Positions 53,540 through 62,971 are shown, numbered from the stretch's first letter. The stretch is DNA of 64,000 nt from Paraburkholderia sp. LEh10 (GCF_017814945.1 NZ_JAGIPX010000001.1:1-64000), one strand, 5' to 3'. Notes: a model not told the origin generated them from the sequence alone. Translations and numbers: made by a program.

Positions 53540-53992
53540 TTATTGTGGGCTCGACGCAGCCTGTCCAGACAGCGCGCGACTCGCCTGATCGATGATTGAT
53601 TTCGCGGTGCCAACAACAAGCGCGCGGTCGATGTCGGAGGTCTGCCATCGACCATTGCCGTCTCTTCCGAACTGCAATTCTGCATGAAGGGTCGCGCCTT
53701 GATCGTTTGACTGATCCGGTCGTAAGACGATGCTAACGTTGCAAGTGAATACAAGGCTACCGCTCGCGTTCGATGCTTTCGCGCAGTCACCATCGGATTT
53801 CACTGATGCCACCGTGTCGGAGGTCGGCAGCGGATTGCCCGCAAGGGCATTCAGGCCTCCCTTGTTCGTCGCGTCCAGCGCCCGACGGACGGCGCCGTCG
53901 ATGTCTGATGCTCCCGGCCCTTCCTGCAGCCACCCGCATGCAGTCAGCGCCGCACACGCTAGCGCCGCCGGCAGCATTCTTCTACGGTTCAT
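53540..53992 (-). CDS. Putative lipoprotein, hypothetical (150 residues)
   Basis: The product starts MNRRRMLPAALACAALTACG with a lipobox (LTAC) predicting a lipidated Cys at position 19. A soluble region with conserved-looking FTCNVSIVLRPDQSNDQGAT follows. GGGAG precedes the ATG; the frame opens 24 codons earlier. It is probably an envelope lipoprotein of unknown role, on the same strand as the neighbouring secreted proteins but with its own spacing. Confidence 0.7.
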   Translation of the reverse strand: MNRRRMLPAALACAALTACGWLQEGPGASDIDGAVRRALDATNKGGLNALAGNPLPTSDTVASVKSDGDCAKASNASGSLVFTCNVSIVLRPDQSNDQGATLHAELQFGRDGNGRWQTSDIDRALVVGTAKSIIDQASRALSGQAASSPQ

Positions 53993-54064
53993 TCTGGTTC
54001 TCCCTCTCATGCGACACTGCCCATTTCGCGACGGCTTTAGGCAGTTCGCTGCCATTGTGACCAC

Positions 54065-54410
54065 CTACGACCGATAGCTGCAGCGTGCGCCCGTTTCTGC
54101 GGTTGCCGACGCCAGCCACCGGCCAGACAGGTTGCGTGCCGGGGAGTCGTTTGAAAGACATCACGGGATAGACGGTCGACGTCACAGCCGAGGATGGGCA
54201 TCAAAAGAGCAAAGCGCGCCGGTGCACCTGTCGTCGCTCTGGCCATGACACTTCAGGTCGATGCGCGTGAATGGGCGAGTCTTGTGTTCTGTGGCGTATC
54301 GATACGGCCCGAAGCGAAACGGTCACAAAAGAGGCGAGTCGGAAGACTCGCCTTGAATGGCACGTCCAGCTTTATACCTACTGGCTGGTGTGTGCCGAAG
54401 CCCGATAACG
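54065..54410. other. Intergenic region, 346 bases
   Basis: No convincing gene is seen. The region contains the terminator of the downstream-facing secreted protein gene (54333-54352). A plus-strand frame from 54194 is basic and lacks a ribosome site. Confidence 0.5.
54327..54352 (-). terminator. Rho-independent terminator of the secreted Lys/Ala-rich protein gene
   Basis: On the minus strand GGCGAGTC and GACTCGCC form a perfect 8-bp stem with a TTCC loop, followed by TCTTTTGTG. It lies about 60 bases after the stop of the gene at 54.4-54.8 kb. Confidence 0.7.
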
Positions 54411-54824
54411 TTATTGCGTCCTGGTCACGGCATCGGTCTTGGTGTCGGCCTTCACTCGCGCCGTCGACACCTCGTTGCCGGCATCCGTCTTGGCCTTTTG
54501 CGGGGCCGCTTCGATGCCTGGCTCCTTCTTGCTCAGCTTGTGCGATTGAGTCTTTTTGACGTGCACCGCGGGCTTCTTGTTCGCATGAACTTCGGCGCTT
54601 TCCTTATCAGTTGCGCTGGTGGTTGCCTTGTTGGTCACACTGCCGGCTTCCTTGGCCGCGCCGTCGATCTTCGATGCGTCCGTTTGCACTTCGGCGCTGG
54701 CCTTCATGTTGGCCTGGCCGGCTTGCACCGCCGTTGTTGGGTCGGTCGGTGTCGGCGCAGCGGTCTGCGCGAAAGCTGTCGAAACGAGCAGAGCGGAAGC
54801 GAGAGCGGCGTAAATCGTCTTCAT
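54411..54824 (-). CDS. Secreted Ala/Lys/Thr-rich protein
   Basis: The 137-residue protein has a clear Sec signal (MKTIYAALASALLVSTAFAQ) and a mature part of low complexity rich in Ala, Lys and Thr (AQTAAPTPTDPTTAVQ, then ANKKPAVHVKKTQSHK). AAGGAG precedes the ATG. It looks like a disordered periplasmic protein of the kind common in Burkholderia, sometimes DNA- or stress-associated. Function unknown. It has its own terminator. Confidence 0.72.
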   Translation of the reverse strand: MKTIYAALASALLVSTAFAQTAAPTPTDPTTAVQAGQANMKASAEVQTDASKIDGAAKEAGSVTNKATTSATDKESAEVHANKKPAVHVKKTQSHKLSKKEPGIEAAPQKAKTDAGNEVSTARVKADTKTDAVTRTQ

Positions 54825-55503
54825 GGGTGACTCCTTGTTAGGCGCCCGAGAAAGTTCAGCGCTGCCCGTTTAACGAACGCCTAACGGAAGGAGTTGACTC
54901 TGGCGTGGTGACAAAACGTAAGCTTTGTGACGGTGCAAATGCATCCCGCTTCCGGCAAAGTCACGTCATACGTCGCCGTCACGGCGCTCAGCCGATTTCT
55001 GCTGATCGACACGATCAGTAACATCCTGCGCGATGGCGAATCCATCAGGTGGCATGTGTTCTGGTGTGCGCCGAACACCCGATGTCCCAGGCGTGCTGCT
55101 CAACCTCGATGGGTTCCCCGTCGTCCTCTAAACCGACCTTAGCGAAAACGTGTTGGCGTTGCGATCGGCTGCGTGACGCCAACCGGTTGCGCGGCCTTTC
55201 AAGCATCAAAACAACATTGATTCGTATTGCCTTTTTGCCAGGTGATATTGATTCGCAACTGCCCAATTGGATCCGCCCAGGACGGATCGGTAGACGTATG
55301 CGTATTGCCCGACGGGCAGGATCTGAAAAAAGGTGTGCTTGCGCACAGTTCTTGCCTGATAAAGCGATGCTTTCGCGACTCGCCGGGTTATCGTGCATCT
55401 GTTCAGCGCGTGGAGCGCCAGAGGCGAGTTCGCATTGCCGAACTCATCGAGACATTCTCACAAATCTATGCACGTCAATGCCTCCGACCAGAGGAGAACC
55501 TGA
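54825..55503. other. Intergenic region, 679 bases
   Basis: I see no assignable gene upstream of the tyrosinase. Two plus-strand frames between 55049 and 55567 are Cys- and Arg-rich and run into the tyrosinase start in another frame, so they are probably spurious. The GAGGAG ribosome site of the tyrosinase lies at the very end. Confidence 0.5.
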
Positions 55504-56871
55504 ATGGCAACGAATAAATACAACCGTCGCTCTTTTCTCAAGGGATCTGCCTCGGTCGCTGCGCTGATGTCGCTGCCCGTGCCGGGGTTTAGCCAGACAA
55601 CGCTGTCCACGCGCGTGGAATGGCAGGTATTCAAAACGACGCCGCAGTACGCGTCCTTTCTGAATGCAGTGAAATTGATGAAGGCTGAGACCGACTCAAC
55701 CAAGCCGACGTCATGGACGTACTGGGCCAACGTGCACCTCAACTACTGTCCGCATATGCAGCCGTACTTTTTCGCGTGGCATCGCGGCTACCTGTACTAC
55801 TTCGAGCAGCAGTTGAGAATCGTGTCGGGAGACAGCGCGCTCACGCTGCCGTATTGGGATTACTACACGTATCCCAACATGCCGAGCGAATTCACCGACG
55901 CGGCCAGCGGCAATCCGTTATATGTATCCGGGCGCGTCAATACGAATGTTTATGCTGCGCTGACCCTCGCGCCGTTCTCGTCGAGCATCGTCAATATGCA
56001 GCGCGGGACATCGAATTCTTATGAGGCATCGTTTGAATCGGCTCCTCATAACCCGGTGCACAATATTATCGGAGGATGGATGGCGGACATGTCGTCGCCT
56101 ATCGATCCCATCTTCTATCTGCACCACGCGAATGTGGACCGACTGTGGGACGCCTGGTGTCTTGAGCCTCCGACAATCGTGCCGGCGCCAAACAGCTCCT
56201 ACTGGTCCGGGTCGTTCACCTATGCGACGAACCTCACGATCGCCAGATCGCGGTGCTACCGACCCGAGAGTCTCAACTATCAGTACGCCAAGCCCAACAA
56301 TGTGCCGACCAGACTGCCTCAAAGCGCCCAGGTAGGCCGCATCATCCGTGTGCAGGCGCAGCTTGCACCGATCCTCACCCGCCCTCCAATCGGCAACTTC
56401 CCGAATATGGCTGCGCGTTCGGTGTCGAACAACCGGCGCTCGCTCGGCGGTGTTGCGAACGTGAGACTCAACGAGGCGTCGGTCAGTGCACGTCTGACGC
56501 TGCAAGAGGCGAGCACGACCACGTTCAAGTATCCTCATCTCGTGCTGGACAAGCTCGCGGTCACCGCGCTCGGAAGAAACGGTGGGTATTACTACAACAT
56601 CTACCTGAACCTGCCTGCCAGCGGCGACGCGGACGTCGCCAGGGCATCGCACTTCATCGGCACTTTTGGCGCTTTCGAAGCATCCGGCGCCATTCATCAC
56701 AACGGAAGCACGCTGATGCTGCCGTTGGCCGATGTGCTGCAGAATCTCGGTGTCACCAATCTGAGCGAAGCCGTGATCTCGCTCGTGCGCGTCAATGGGC
56801 CGAATTCACCGAAAGGAGACGTGTTGAGTGTCGGTGAAATGCGTGTCGAACGATCAACCGATGGGCCTTGA
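55504..56871 (+). CDS. Tat-exported tyrosinase-family copper oxidase
   Basis: The 455-residue protein has a perfect Tat motif (YNRRSFLKGSA) and both type-3 copper sites: CuA His78, His84 and His93 (CPHMQPYFFAWHRGYLYYFE), and CuB His182, His186 and His208 (PHNPVHN, DPIFYLHHANVDRLW). The copper domain ends near residue 220. The C-terminal 200 residues form a beta-rich domain that could act as a shielding or tyrosinase-binding module, as in plant polyphenol oxidases. It would oxidise phenols to quinones in the periplasm or outside. GAGGAG precedes the ATG. No caddie protein gene is visible nearby. Confidence 0.87.
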   Translation: MATNKYNRRSFLKGSASVAALMSLPVPGFSQTTLSTRVEWQVFKTTPQYASFLNAVKLMKAETDSTKPTSWTYWANVHLNYCPHMQPYFFAWHRGYLYYFEQQLRIVSGDSALTLPYWDYYTYPNMPSEFTDAASGNPLYVSGRVNTNVYAALTLAPFSSSIVNMQRGTSNSYEASFESAPHNPVHNIIGGWMADMSSPIDPIFYLHHANVDRLWDAWCLEPPTIVPAPNSSYWSGSFTYATNLTIARSRCYRPESLNYQYAKPNNVPTRLPQSAQVGRIIRVQAQLAPILTRPPIGNFPNMAARSVSNNRRSLGGVANVRLNEASVSARLTLQEASTTTFKYPHLVLDKLAVTALGRNGGYYYNIYLNLPASGDADVARASHFIGTFGAFEASGAIHHNGSTLMLPLADVLQNLGVTNLSEAVISLVRVNGPNSPKGDVLSVGEMRVERSTDGP

Positions 56872-57104
56872 ACGCCCGTACAGGGGTTCGCTGAGATATG
56901 CATCCCTTTCAATTCGTCAATTCGTGCACCGATTTGAAGCGTGTGGCCCGAAGCTAAGTCGAACCGGAAGGTGTGCTCGTCTACGCGGCACATTCAACGA
57001 TACTGAGGCGCTCGTCTTCTTCAGGGCGAGCAACTTGAGAATGCGGCGACTCACCCCAGCCGCGCGTCTTGAGGGCGATATCGTAACCGTATATTTTCAG
57101 ACGA

Positions 57105-57443
57105 CTATCGAAGTTGTTGGATAGCGGTCTCAAAGAGTTGAATTGCGATCCTGGCCGTGCCTTCACGAAGCGCATGCCGGTGGTCTGACACGATCGACGT
57201 ATCCATGGCGTGACTTTCGTACCAGGCAGAGATGTACGTCAATGAGCTGTAGATCGACTGTACGTAGTCCCGGACGCCATCTACTTGTTCGCGTCGATCA
57301 TTCAGTTCAGCCGTATCAGTCAGAAAGGTGTTCAGAGTTTCAACGACAGCGCCTGCCGCTCGCGCGTATTTACGACTCTTCACGAGTGGAACCGTTGCCT
57401 GGAGTGCCGTCAACAATCGTGTGTGCGCTTGTTCATAAGTCAT
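57105..57443 (-). CDS. Hypothetical helical protein (112 residues)
   Basis: The product reads MTYEQAHTRLLTALQATVPL and continues mostly alpha-helical with a Tyr-rich middle (YVQSIYSSLTYISAWYESHA). It has no membrane segment and no family I recognise. Composition and continuity support a real cytoplasmic protein. It lies convergent to the tyrosinase gene and divergent from a small plus-strand gene. Confidence 0.6.
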   Translation of the reverse strand: MTYEQAHTRLLTALQATVPLVKSRKYARAAGAVVETLNTFLTDTAELNDRREQVDGVRDYVQSIYSSLTYISAWYESHAMDTSIVSDHRHALREGTARIAIQLFETAIQQLR

Positions 57444-57539
57444 AGCTGTCTCACTTTTGGCCTCCGCAGAATGCTAGCACAGCGAGCCGGCGCACCCGGC
57501 ACCCAACGGGTCGGCCCTCGCCGGCGACGATATGTGAGC

Positions 57540-57722
57540 ATGACCAATCGCAAACCCGGATCGACTAAGACTCCGCGGCGCATATTGGCCAATGCCGAGA
57601 TCGAGCGAATCAAGCGCAAGTGTCAGGACTGGGAATCGGTCGGCGACGATTATGACGAGGCGGAATATCTGCCCAACAATCTAACCCCAACCAACCACGC
57701 AAGCCTCGCCAGACACGCGTGA
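57540..57722 (+). CDS. Small hypothetical protein (60 residues)
   Basis: The frame starts MTNRKPGSTKTPRRILANAE, then IERIKRKCQDWESVGDDYDE, a basic N-terminus followed by an acidic helix. A GTG two codons earlier is an alternative start. No family is recognised and no strong ribosome site is seen, but the charge pattern is not that of a shadow frame. Confidence 0.45.
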   Translation: MTNRKPGSTKTPRRILANAEIERIKRKCQDWESVGDDYDEAEYLPNNLTPTNHASLARHA

Positions 57723-57794
57723 CGATGACGGATGGAGTGATAGAAGGATGAAGATCGCGAGGGCAGGACGCGCTCGATAAGATGCATGCATCAA

Positions 57795-58067
57795 CTACCC
57801 GGGGAAGCCCTCATTAATGGCATCTCGTGCTCGCTGTTCGCAGTCCGTCAACGCAGCCTGAAGGTCGCCGAATATATTCCCCAAGCCAATTCGGTACGCC
57901 GTTGCCGCTCCAGAGACCGGGCGTCCGTCAAGCCTCGTAATGACTGCCGCCGCACGATAACCCTCAAGCACGATTACCTGCTGCGGGCGAGGGCGCCATT
58001 CCTCCTGCGCATCGATGACCACTAAATACGGTGGCACTTCAATCTCGCTGTGCAGATTGGACGACAT
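57795..58067 (-). CDS. Hypothetical protein (90 residues)
   Basis: The product starts MSSNLHSEIEVPPYLVVIDA and has beta-like segments (RPQQVIVLEGYRAAAVITRL) then a helical tail. A GGA motif precedes the chosen ATG; the frame is open 52 codons further upstream, with other ATGs. No family is recognised. Confidence 0.5.
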   Translation of the reverse strand: MSSNLHSEIEVPPYLVVIDAQEEWRPRPQQVIVLEGYRAAAVITRLDGRPVSGAATAYRIGLGNIFGDLQAALTDCEQRARDAINEGFPG

Positions 58068-58223
58068 AGCGGTTCCAATGACCATAACTGGAGAATCCTG
58101 CAACGAGCGCGACCATCCGTCCGTGCGGAACCTATCGTTGCATCCATAAGCGCGAAGCCAATTCATACCGACGGCGTCGACCCGCCGCTCTCGCGGGTTC
58201 CGCTGGGAAGGGAGGCAAGGCAT

Positions 58224-58675
58224 GAAGACGCCGACCGCGGCGACCCGGTCAATACGCTCAGGCGCCTGCCGTCGCTGATCCGTCGTGAGTACTGGACCGC
58301 AAAGACAGAGAAGCTTCTTTTGCTTCCCGGGCTGTCCGAATACCTGTGACAGACTCTACGGGTTTTCCCCTATCAAACGTTAAAGGAGCGTGGCCGTTAT
58401 TTCGGATGTAGCGATACGGCCCGTGGGCAAAGCAAACATGCGTACGCAAACGTTTGGCAGCAGACTGCGGTTGACTCTGCTTATGTGGCTGGTCTGGTTG
58501 TGCCTTATTCCGGGCTTCGAGGTGTGGTTGTTACGCCACCTACACAGAACGCACCGCTAGCGGCTTTCACCGGCCAGGCCGTGTCCATCCCGTATGCGCT
58601 CGCGCAAGAAAATCCGTTACGGGCGCAAGAAAAGCACTGGGATACCTTTATGACCGTCCACGGAGAAAGAGCGAG
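58224..58675. other. Mostly non-coding region, 452 bases
   Basis: Apart from the short membrane-peptide frame listed separately, no gene is seen. An AAAGGAG motif at 58384-58388 has no well-spaced ATG; it is followed one base later by a GTG in frame with the membrane peptide. Confidence 0.4.
58438..58560 (+). CDS. Possible 40-residue membrane peptide
   Basis: The frame reads MRTQTFGSRLRLTLLMWLVW then LCLIPGFEVWLLRHLHRTHR: a basic start, one strong Trp-rich membrane helix and a basic end. A GTG 16 codons upstream is close to AAAGGAG. The topology is plausible for a small membrane protein, but a frame this short can occur by chance. Confidence 0.25.
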   Translation: MRTQTFGSRLRLTLLMWLVWLCLIPGFEVWLLRHLHRTHR

Positions 58676-58999
58676 ATGTTGGATGCCGAAATTGCCGCGA
58701 CGCTGATGAACCGGTGGGACAGAAAACCTGCGCCCGCGGGAAACTGGTCACCGCTGGATCTCTTGCAGGAAGGCAAGCTGCACTACATGCACAGGCGCGG
58801 AGAATTCCGCGCTCGCGACGAAGCTGGTCGTGCGACGCACGGCGTGCACGTTGAATATCTGACATTCGCCGATGGTTCGCGAGCGCTGCGTATTACTACC
58901 GCGGAGGGACAGGATGACTGGTCACGGTGGGTTGCCATAGAGGCGCCTCGCATCTGCCTATCTCGCATCTGCGAGGATCTTGTAGACGTCGCTGGCTAG
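58676..58999 (+). CDS. Hypothetical protein (107 residues)
   Basis: The product starts MLDAEIAATLMNRWDRKPAP and includes GVHVEYLTFADGSRALRITT. It is a small mixed alpha/beta protein with no membrane segment. GGAGAAAGAGCGAG precedes the ATG. No family is recognised. Balanced amino-acid use supports a real gene. Confidence 0.5.
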   Translation: MLDAEIAATLMNRWDRKPAPAGNWSPLDLLQEGKLHYMHRRGEFRARDEAGRATHGVHVEYLTFADGSRALRITTAEGQDDWSRWVAIEAPRICLSRICEDLVDVAG

Positions 59000-59087
59000 T
59001 CGAATTCTGCACTGCGCCGTCCTTCCGCATGCATCGGACTGTGCAGCTACGGTCGCTGAAAAAACCTGGGCGATACCGGGCGGACGG

Positions 59088-59157
59088 CCGGTTGCCGGTT
59101 GCCGGTTGCCGGTTGCCGGTTGCCGGTTGCCGGTTGCCGGTTGCCGGTTGCCGGTTG
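59088..59157. repeat. Heptanucleotide tandem repeat, (CCGGTTG) x 10
   Basis: Ten perfect copies of a 7-base unit run without interruption for 70 bases. Seven is not a multiple of three, so copy-number change would shift any overlapping frame. It sits in a 464-base stretch without a recognised gene, about 300 bases before the esterase lipoprotein gene. Read on the minus strand, it would encode repeating QPATGNR within a frame that has no other support. Confidence 0.9.
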
Positions 59158-59463
59158 CAAAGGCGACGTTTGAACGTCCGACATGACACGAGATATGAAC
59201 GTCACCTCATCCCGAGTCTGGAAATCCAACGACATCCATCAGCGCTCACTCGGTTCGCGCTGGAACGTCATACTTCCGTCGCCCCTCCCTATCAACGTCT
59301 GCATCGCGAATGGCTCGCGTGGACGAATTGGTCAGCCAGAATTTGCGAGTGGACCGTTTTCGCTCGGCGCCAGCTTGTGATCGCAACCGATACAGGAGCG
59401 ATTTTTGCTTCGTCGGCGTCTGACACGGCCATAGTTCGACGAGCGCTCTGAGCGGAGGCGACA

Positions 59464-60612
59464 ATGATGACGATGACATTAGGCCTACGATTAGCATCGG
59501 CAGCGATGTTAGCGATCAGCCTCGCCGGGTGCGGTGGCGGCGATCCCTCCAGTGCGGATGACGGTGCACTGGGAGCATCTGCGAAGGCGTCAGCCGCCAC
59601 CGGGAGTCCCAACGCGGACGCGTCCAGGATCACCAAACTTCAGCGCTATCAGATCGACCCGGCGAAGGTCTTCGTCGCGGGTATTTCGTCAGGCGGTTTC
59701 GCGGCAGTTCAGATGCACGTCGCCCATTCTTCCACCTTCAAGGGCGCCGCTGTGTACGCTGGCGGAGTGTACTGGTGTGCTGGCGCCGGAGGAGCCGCGA
59801 CAGCTTTGGCAAACTGTGGCGGCTTGACCCTTCCGTCGAATCAGGCGTCGTACAACAGCACACTTATCGCATCCGAGACGTATCTTGATGCGCAATCGTC
59901 CCTCGGCACCATCGACCCGACGACGAACCTGAGTGGGCAGCCCGTCTACCTCTGGTCCGGCACGCAAGACGAGGTCGTCAATCCGCTTGAGATGGCCGAC
60001 CTCAACTCGGAATACCGGCGCTATGGGGCGAACGTTCATTTTGACAACGCGTATCCCGCTGAGCACGGCTGGGAATCGCCCGATGGCGAACTTCCATGCG
60101 GCACGCTAGGAAGTCCCTACATGGTGCGCTGCCCGGCACATGGCGCAGTCTACGATTCAGTAGAAACGTGGCTGACGATGTTCGTCGGCCCATTGAAACC
60201 CCGCAACAACGGAAGGCTGTCCGGTACGCTGTCTTCATTCGATCAAACCGAGTTCGGGGCATCTCCAAACCTTTCGATGAGCTCGACGGGGAGCGTTTTT
60301 GTTCCCAAGGCCTGCGCGCAAGGGAAAAAGTGCGGATTCGTGCTCGCCCTTCACGGCTGCCTGCAGGAGGCGTCGCTCATCGGAAACCGCTGGGTTAGCG
60401 AGGCAGGCATCAATGAATGGGCTGATACGAATGAACTGGTGGTCGTGTATCCCGACACGATTGCGTCGTCTGCACCAGGGCCGACGAACCCGAATGCATG
60501 CTTCGACTGGTGGGGTTACTCCAATCAATACGACCCGAACTACGCGCTCAAGAACGGCTTGCAGATGACGGTGCTCTACGCGATGGTGCAGCGTGTGACT
60601 GGCCGACCATAG
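59464..60612 (+). CDS. PHB-depolymerase-like lipoprotein esterase
   Basis: The 382-residue protein has a lipobox (AISLAGCGGG), so it should be a lipoprotein. The hydrolase domain has the nucleophile in VFVAGISSGGFAAVQMHVAH. A likely Asp lies in LWSGTQDEVVNP and a His in NAYPAEHGWES, followed by a C-terminal part with FVLALHGCLQEASLIGNRWV and the ACFDWWGYSNQY segment. The family splits poly(3-hydroxybutyrate) or its oligomers, or related polyesters. GGAGG precedes the first ATG. Outer-membrane anchoring suggests action on external polymer. Confidence 0.85.
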   Translation: MMTMTLGLRLASAAMLAISLAGCGGGDPSSADDGALGASAKASAATGSPNADASRITKLQRYQIDPAKVFVAGISSGGFAAVQMHVAHSSTFKGAAVYAGGVYWCAGAGGAATALANCGGLTLPSNQASYNSTLIASETYLDAQSSLGTIDPTTNLSGQPVYLWSGTQDEVVNPLEMADLNSEYRRYGANVHFDNAYPAEHGWESPDGELPCGTLGSPYMVRCPAHGAVYDSVETWLTMFVGPLKPRNNGRLSGTLSSFDQTEFGASPNLSMSSTGSVFVPKACAQGKKCGFVLALHGCLQEASLIGNRWVSEAGINEWADTNELVVVYPDTIASSAPGPTNPNACFDWWGYSNQYDPNYALKNGLQMTVLYAMVQRVTGRP

Positions 60613-60780
60613 CCGGGCACGAGCGACCGACGTGCAACCGTTTCCCCGCCGGCCCGCGCATGCAACGGGAACTGGTTTCGAATCGCCCTTCTTCGCGGCA
60701 TAAAGCTTGCTCAGACCGGTCACGGGCTTACCGTCAGCCGTGTGAGCCCCATCCGATGGGACATCGACGGGGTGGTGACC

Positions 60781-62081
60781 ATGAAAACATATGAGAACGG
60801 CCAGACCGAACCGGAACTTGTCGTCCAGGACGAGGCCGAGCGTTCATGGATGAAACGCCTCGGTCCCGGACTGATAACCGGCGCGGCAGATGATGACCCG
60901 AGTGGAATCGCAACCTACACCCAGGCAGGTGCGCAGTTTGGATTCGGTCTGCTCTGGACAATGCTACTTACCTACCCGCTCATGGTCGCGATCCAGTCCG
61001 TTAGCGCACGACTTGGACGCGTGACTGGCCGGGGACTGGCGACAAATCTCCGCCGTCACTATCCGGCGCCGATCCTCTATGCCGCCGTGATCGTGCTGCT
61101 CCTCGCGAATACCATCAACATCGCCGCCGATCTCGCAGCTATGGGCGCCGCGACAACGCTTGTGCTCGGTGGACCCGTGCAGCTTTACGTCGTGCTTCTA
61201 GGCACAGCGTCTCTGCTGCTGCAGGTGTTCGTCACGTACGGACGTTACGCACGCATCCTTAAGTGGCTGACACTTGCGCTGTTCGCGTACGTGTGGCCAT
61301 GGCCTTTGTCATCCCGGTCGACTGGAAAGCGGTAGGACTGGCTTTGATCAAGCCTCCTGTCCGCTTTTCAGGCGATTACCTGACAACGGTCGTCGCGGTG
61401 CTGGGTACGACTATCAGCCCATATCTGTTTTTCTGGCAGGCGTCTCAAGAAGTCGAGGAGATTCGTTCGCGCCCTGCCGAGCAGCCACTATTGCGTGCGC
61501 CAATGCAGGCGAGCGTCCAGCTCAGGCGCATCAATGTCGATACGTGGGTCGGTATGGCAATGTCGAACGCCGTTGCTTTCTTCATCATGCTATCCGCCGC
61601 TGCGACGCTTCACGCTCATCATGTCGATGTGAAAACCACCGCCGATGCAGCCAATGCGCTTAGGCCAATCGCCGGGGAAATGGCGTTCGCCCTGTTCAGT
61701 CTTGGCATTGTCGGCACCGGACTGCTCGCCTTGCCTGTTCTGGCGGGGTCGGCTGCGTACGCCACGGCCGGCGCAATGAGATGGCGCAACAGTCTTGCTC
61801 TACAGGTCAACCTGGCAAAACAGTTTTACGCCGTCATTGCGGTCGCCATTCTGGGCGGTGTGGTACTTACTTTTATGCACCTTGATCCTATCAAGGCGCT
61901 GTACTGGAGCGCCGTCATCAACGGCATCGCGGCTGTCCCCATCATGGCGCTCGTGATGCTGATGGCTGGCAGCCGCGTTGTCATGGGAGAGTTTGCTCTG
62001 AAAGGCGTCCTGCTCTGGATCGGCTGGCTGGCAACGGCGGTGATGGGCCTCGCTGCAATTGGCATGTTCTGGCCGACCTGA
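60781..62081 (+). pseudogene. NRAMP-like divalent metal transporter, frameshifted
   Basis: The first frame gives MKTYENGQTEPELVVQDEAE, then KRLGPGLITGAADDDPSGIA and four or five helices up to LTLALFAYV, where it leaves the family. A second frame overlapping it continues AMAFVIPVDWKAVGLALIKP and runs through TTISPYLFFWQASQEVEE to the normal end. Removal or addition of one base near 61291-61296 would rejoin a protein of about 433 residues. The helix-1 metal motif is DPSG rather than DPGN, and helix 6 has SP rather than MP, so even the ancestor was an unusual member. A sequencing error cannot be excluded. Confidence 0.75.
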
Positions 62082-62110
62082 ACTCTACGGCAAGCGAGGA
62101 TGGCAGCGCG

Positions 62111-62356
62111 ATGAAGGTCGGCCGAAGAAAGTGCGCCTCGGTAACGCTGCGCGCGATCTATTACGCGCTCGCATCCAACGTTACCGCCGCCGCCTGCGAA
62201 TACGTCGTCGCGTTGCTGACCCATGCGGGCGCCGCTCTCGCCGAAGCAATCCATTCGAGTGCCGACTGCCTCAACCAGCTGATCATGCTGTATGGCCATC
62301 GCCGCGCTCGCGCACAGCCCGACGAGCAGCATTCGTTTGGCTTTGGCCGCGAAGGG
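62111..62356 (+). pseudogene. Truncated cation-diffusion-facilitator (CDF) transporter
   Basis: The N-terminal part is clear: AIYYALASNVTAAACEYVVA, then HAGAALAEAIHSSADCLNQL with the HxxxD metal site of helix 2, and QHSFGFGREG. CDF proteins are about 300 residues. After about 80 residues the frame becomes unrelated sequence. It starts 29 bases after the NRAMP-like gene, so the two formed a metal-transport pair that has decayed. Confidence 0.7.
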
Positions 62357-62533
62357 GGAGCGTTACGATGCCGACGCATCGCAGCACCATCCGCTGCATC
62401 CACCGCTACTGCCCCGCTCCCGTATGACCGATTGACCTGTAGTTCGACCACTGCTCGACGCGATCGCAAGACGATGGGGGCGCGTCGCATCGTCCACTAT
62501 GCAACGCGCGACAGTCCGCGAAGGTGGCCCTCC

Positions 62534-62554
62534 ATATAGATGACATATCAACCG
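62534..62554. repeat. First copy of a 21-bp element flanking the wHTH gene
   Basis: It runs ATATAG-AT-GACAT-A-TCAACCG and matches 62972-62992 in 18 of 21 positions, in the same orientation. It lies 76 bases before the small winged-helix gene and could be its operator. Confidence 0.5.
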
Positions 62555-62629
62555 CTGTGACAAAATGCTCCATGGTTCGCATGTCCATCGCACGTTACAG
62601 TTTCATTACAGAATTGGTTGGAGGGCAAC

Positions 62630-62851
62630 ATGTCGGACGAACATCTCATCGCTCCGCTGGACGGGCGGCTCATTGACCTGATGGCTGATGGCAAGGAATG
62701 GACCACGAAGCTTCTCGCCGAAGCCTTGGGGACGTCCAGAAACAGCGTCGGGCGTGCACTTTCGACGCTTGCGGCCGAAGGAAAATTGAGGATAGTCCAG
62801 GTCAAGTCTGCTGGTTGCGGGCCGCGCCCGTTCAAACATGAGCAGGCCTAG
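62630..62851 (+). CDS. Small winged-helix DNA-binding protein (73 residues)
   Basis: The product MSDEHLIAPLDGRLIDLMAD is followed by a helix-turn-helix (WTTKLLAEALGTSRNSVGRA) and a wing (LSTLAAEGKLRIVQVKSAGC). It is a stand-alone DNA-binding domain without an effector module. GGAGGG sits six bases before the ATG, and a TTG four codons earlier is less well placed. Similar 21-bp elements lie upstream and downstream of the gene. Confidence 0.65.
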   Translation: MSDEHLIAPLDGRLIDLMADGKEWTTKLLAEALGTSRNSVGRALSTLAAEGKLRIVQVKSAGCGPRPFKHEQA

Positions 62852-62971
62852 CGCAGGGAACAGGTTCAGCCGAAAAACCGCTACTCGGACCGGTTCCGGA
62901 CCGTCCGGACGGCGCGATTTAAGCAGACAATTGGCGACAGATGAACGCATACAAACAGCTTGCATCGCCCT

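Noticed and set aside
59088..59157. CRISPR array
   Set aside because: The units are 7 bases with no spacers and no cas genes nearby.
59047..59235. Repeat protein with QPATGNR units
   Set aside because: It arises only from translation of the heptanucleotide tract; no ribosome site and no extension beyond the repeat with protein character.
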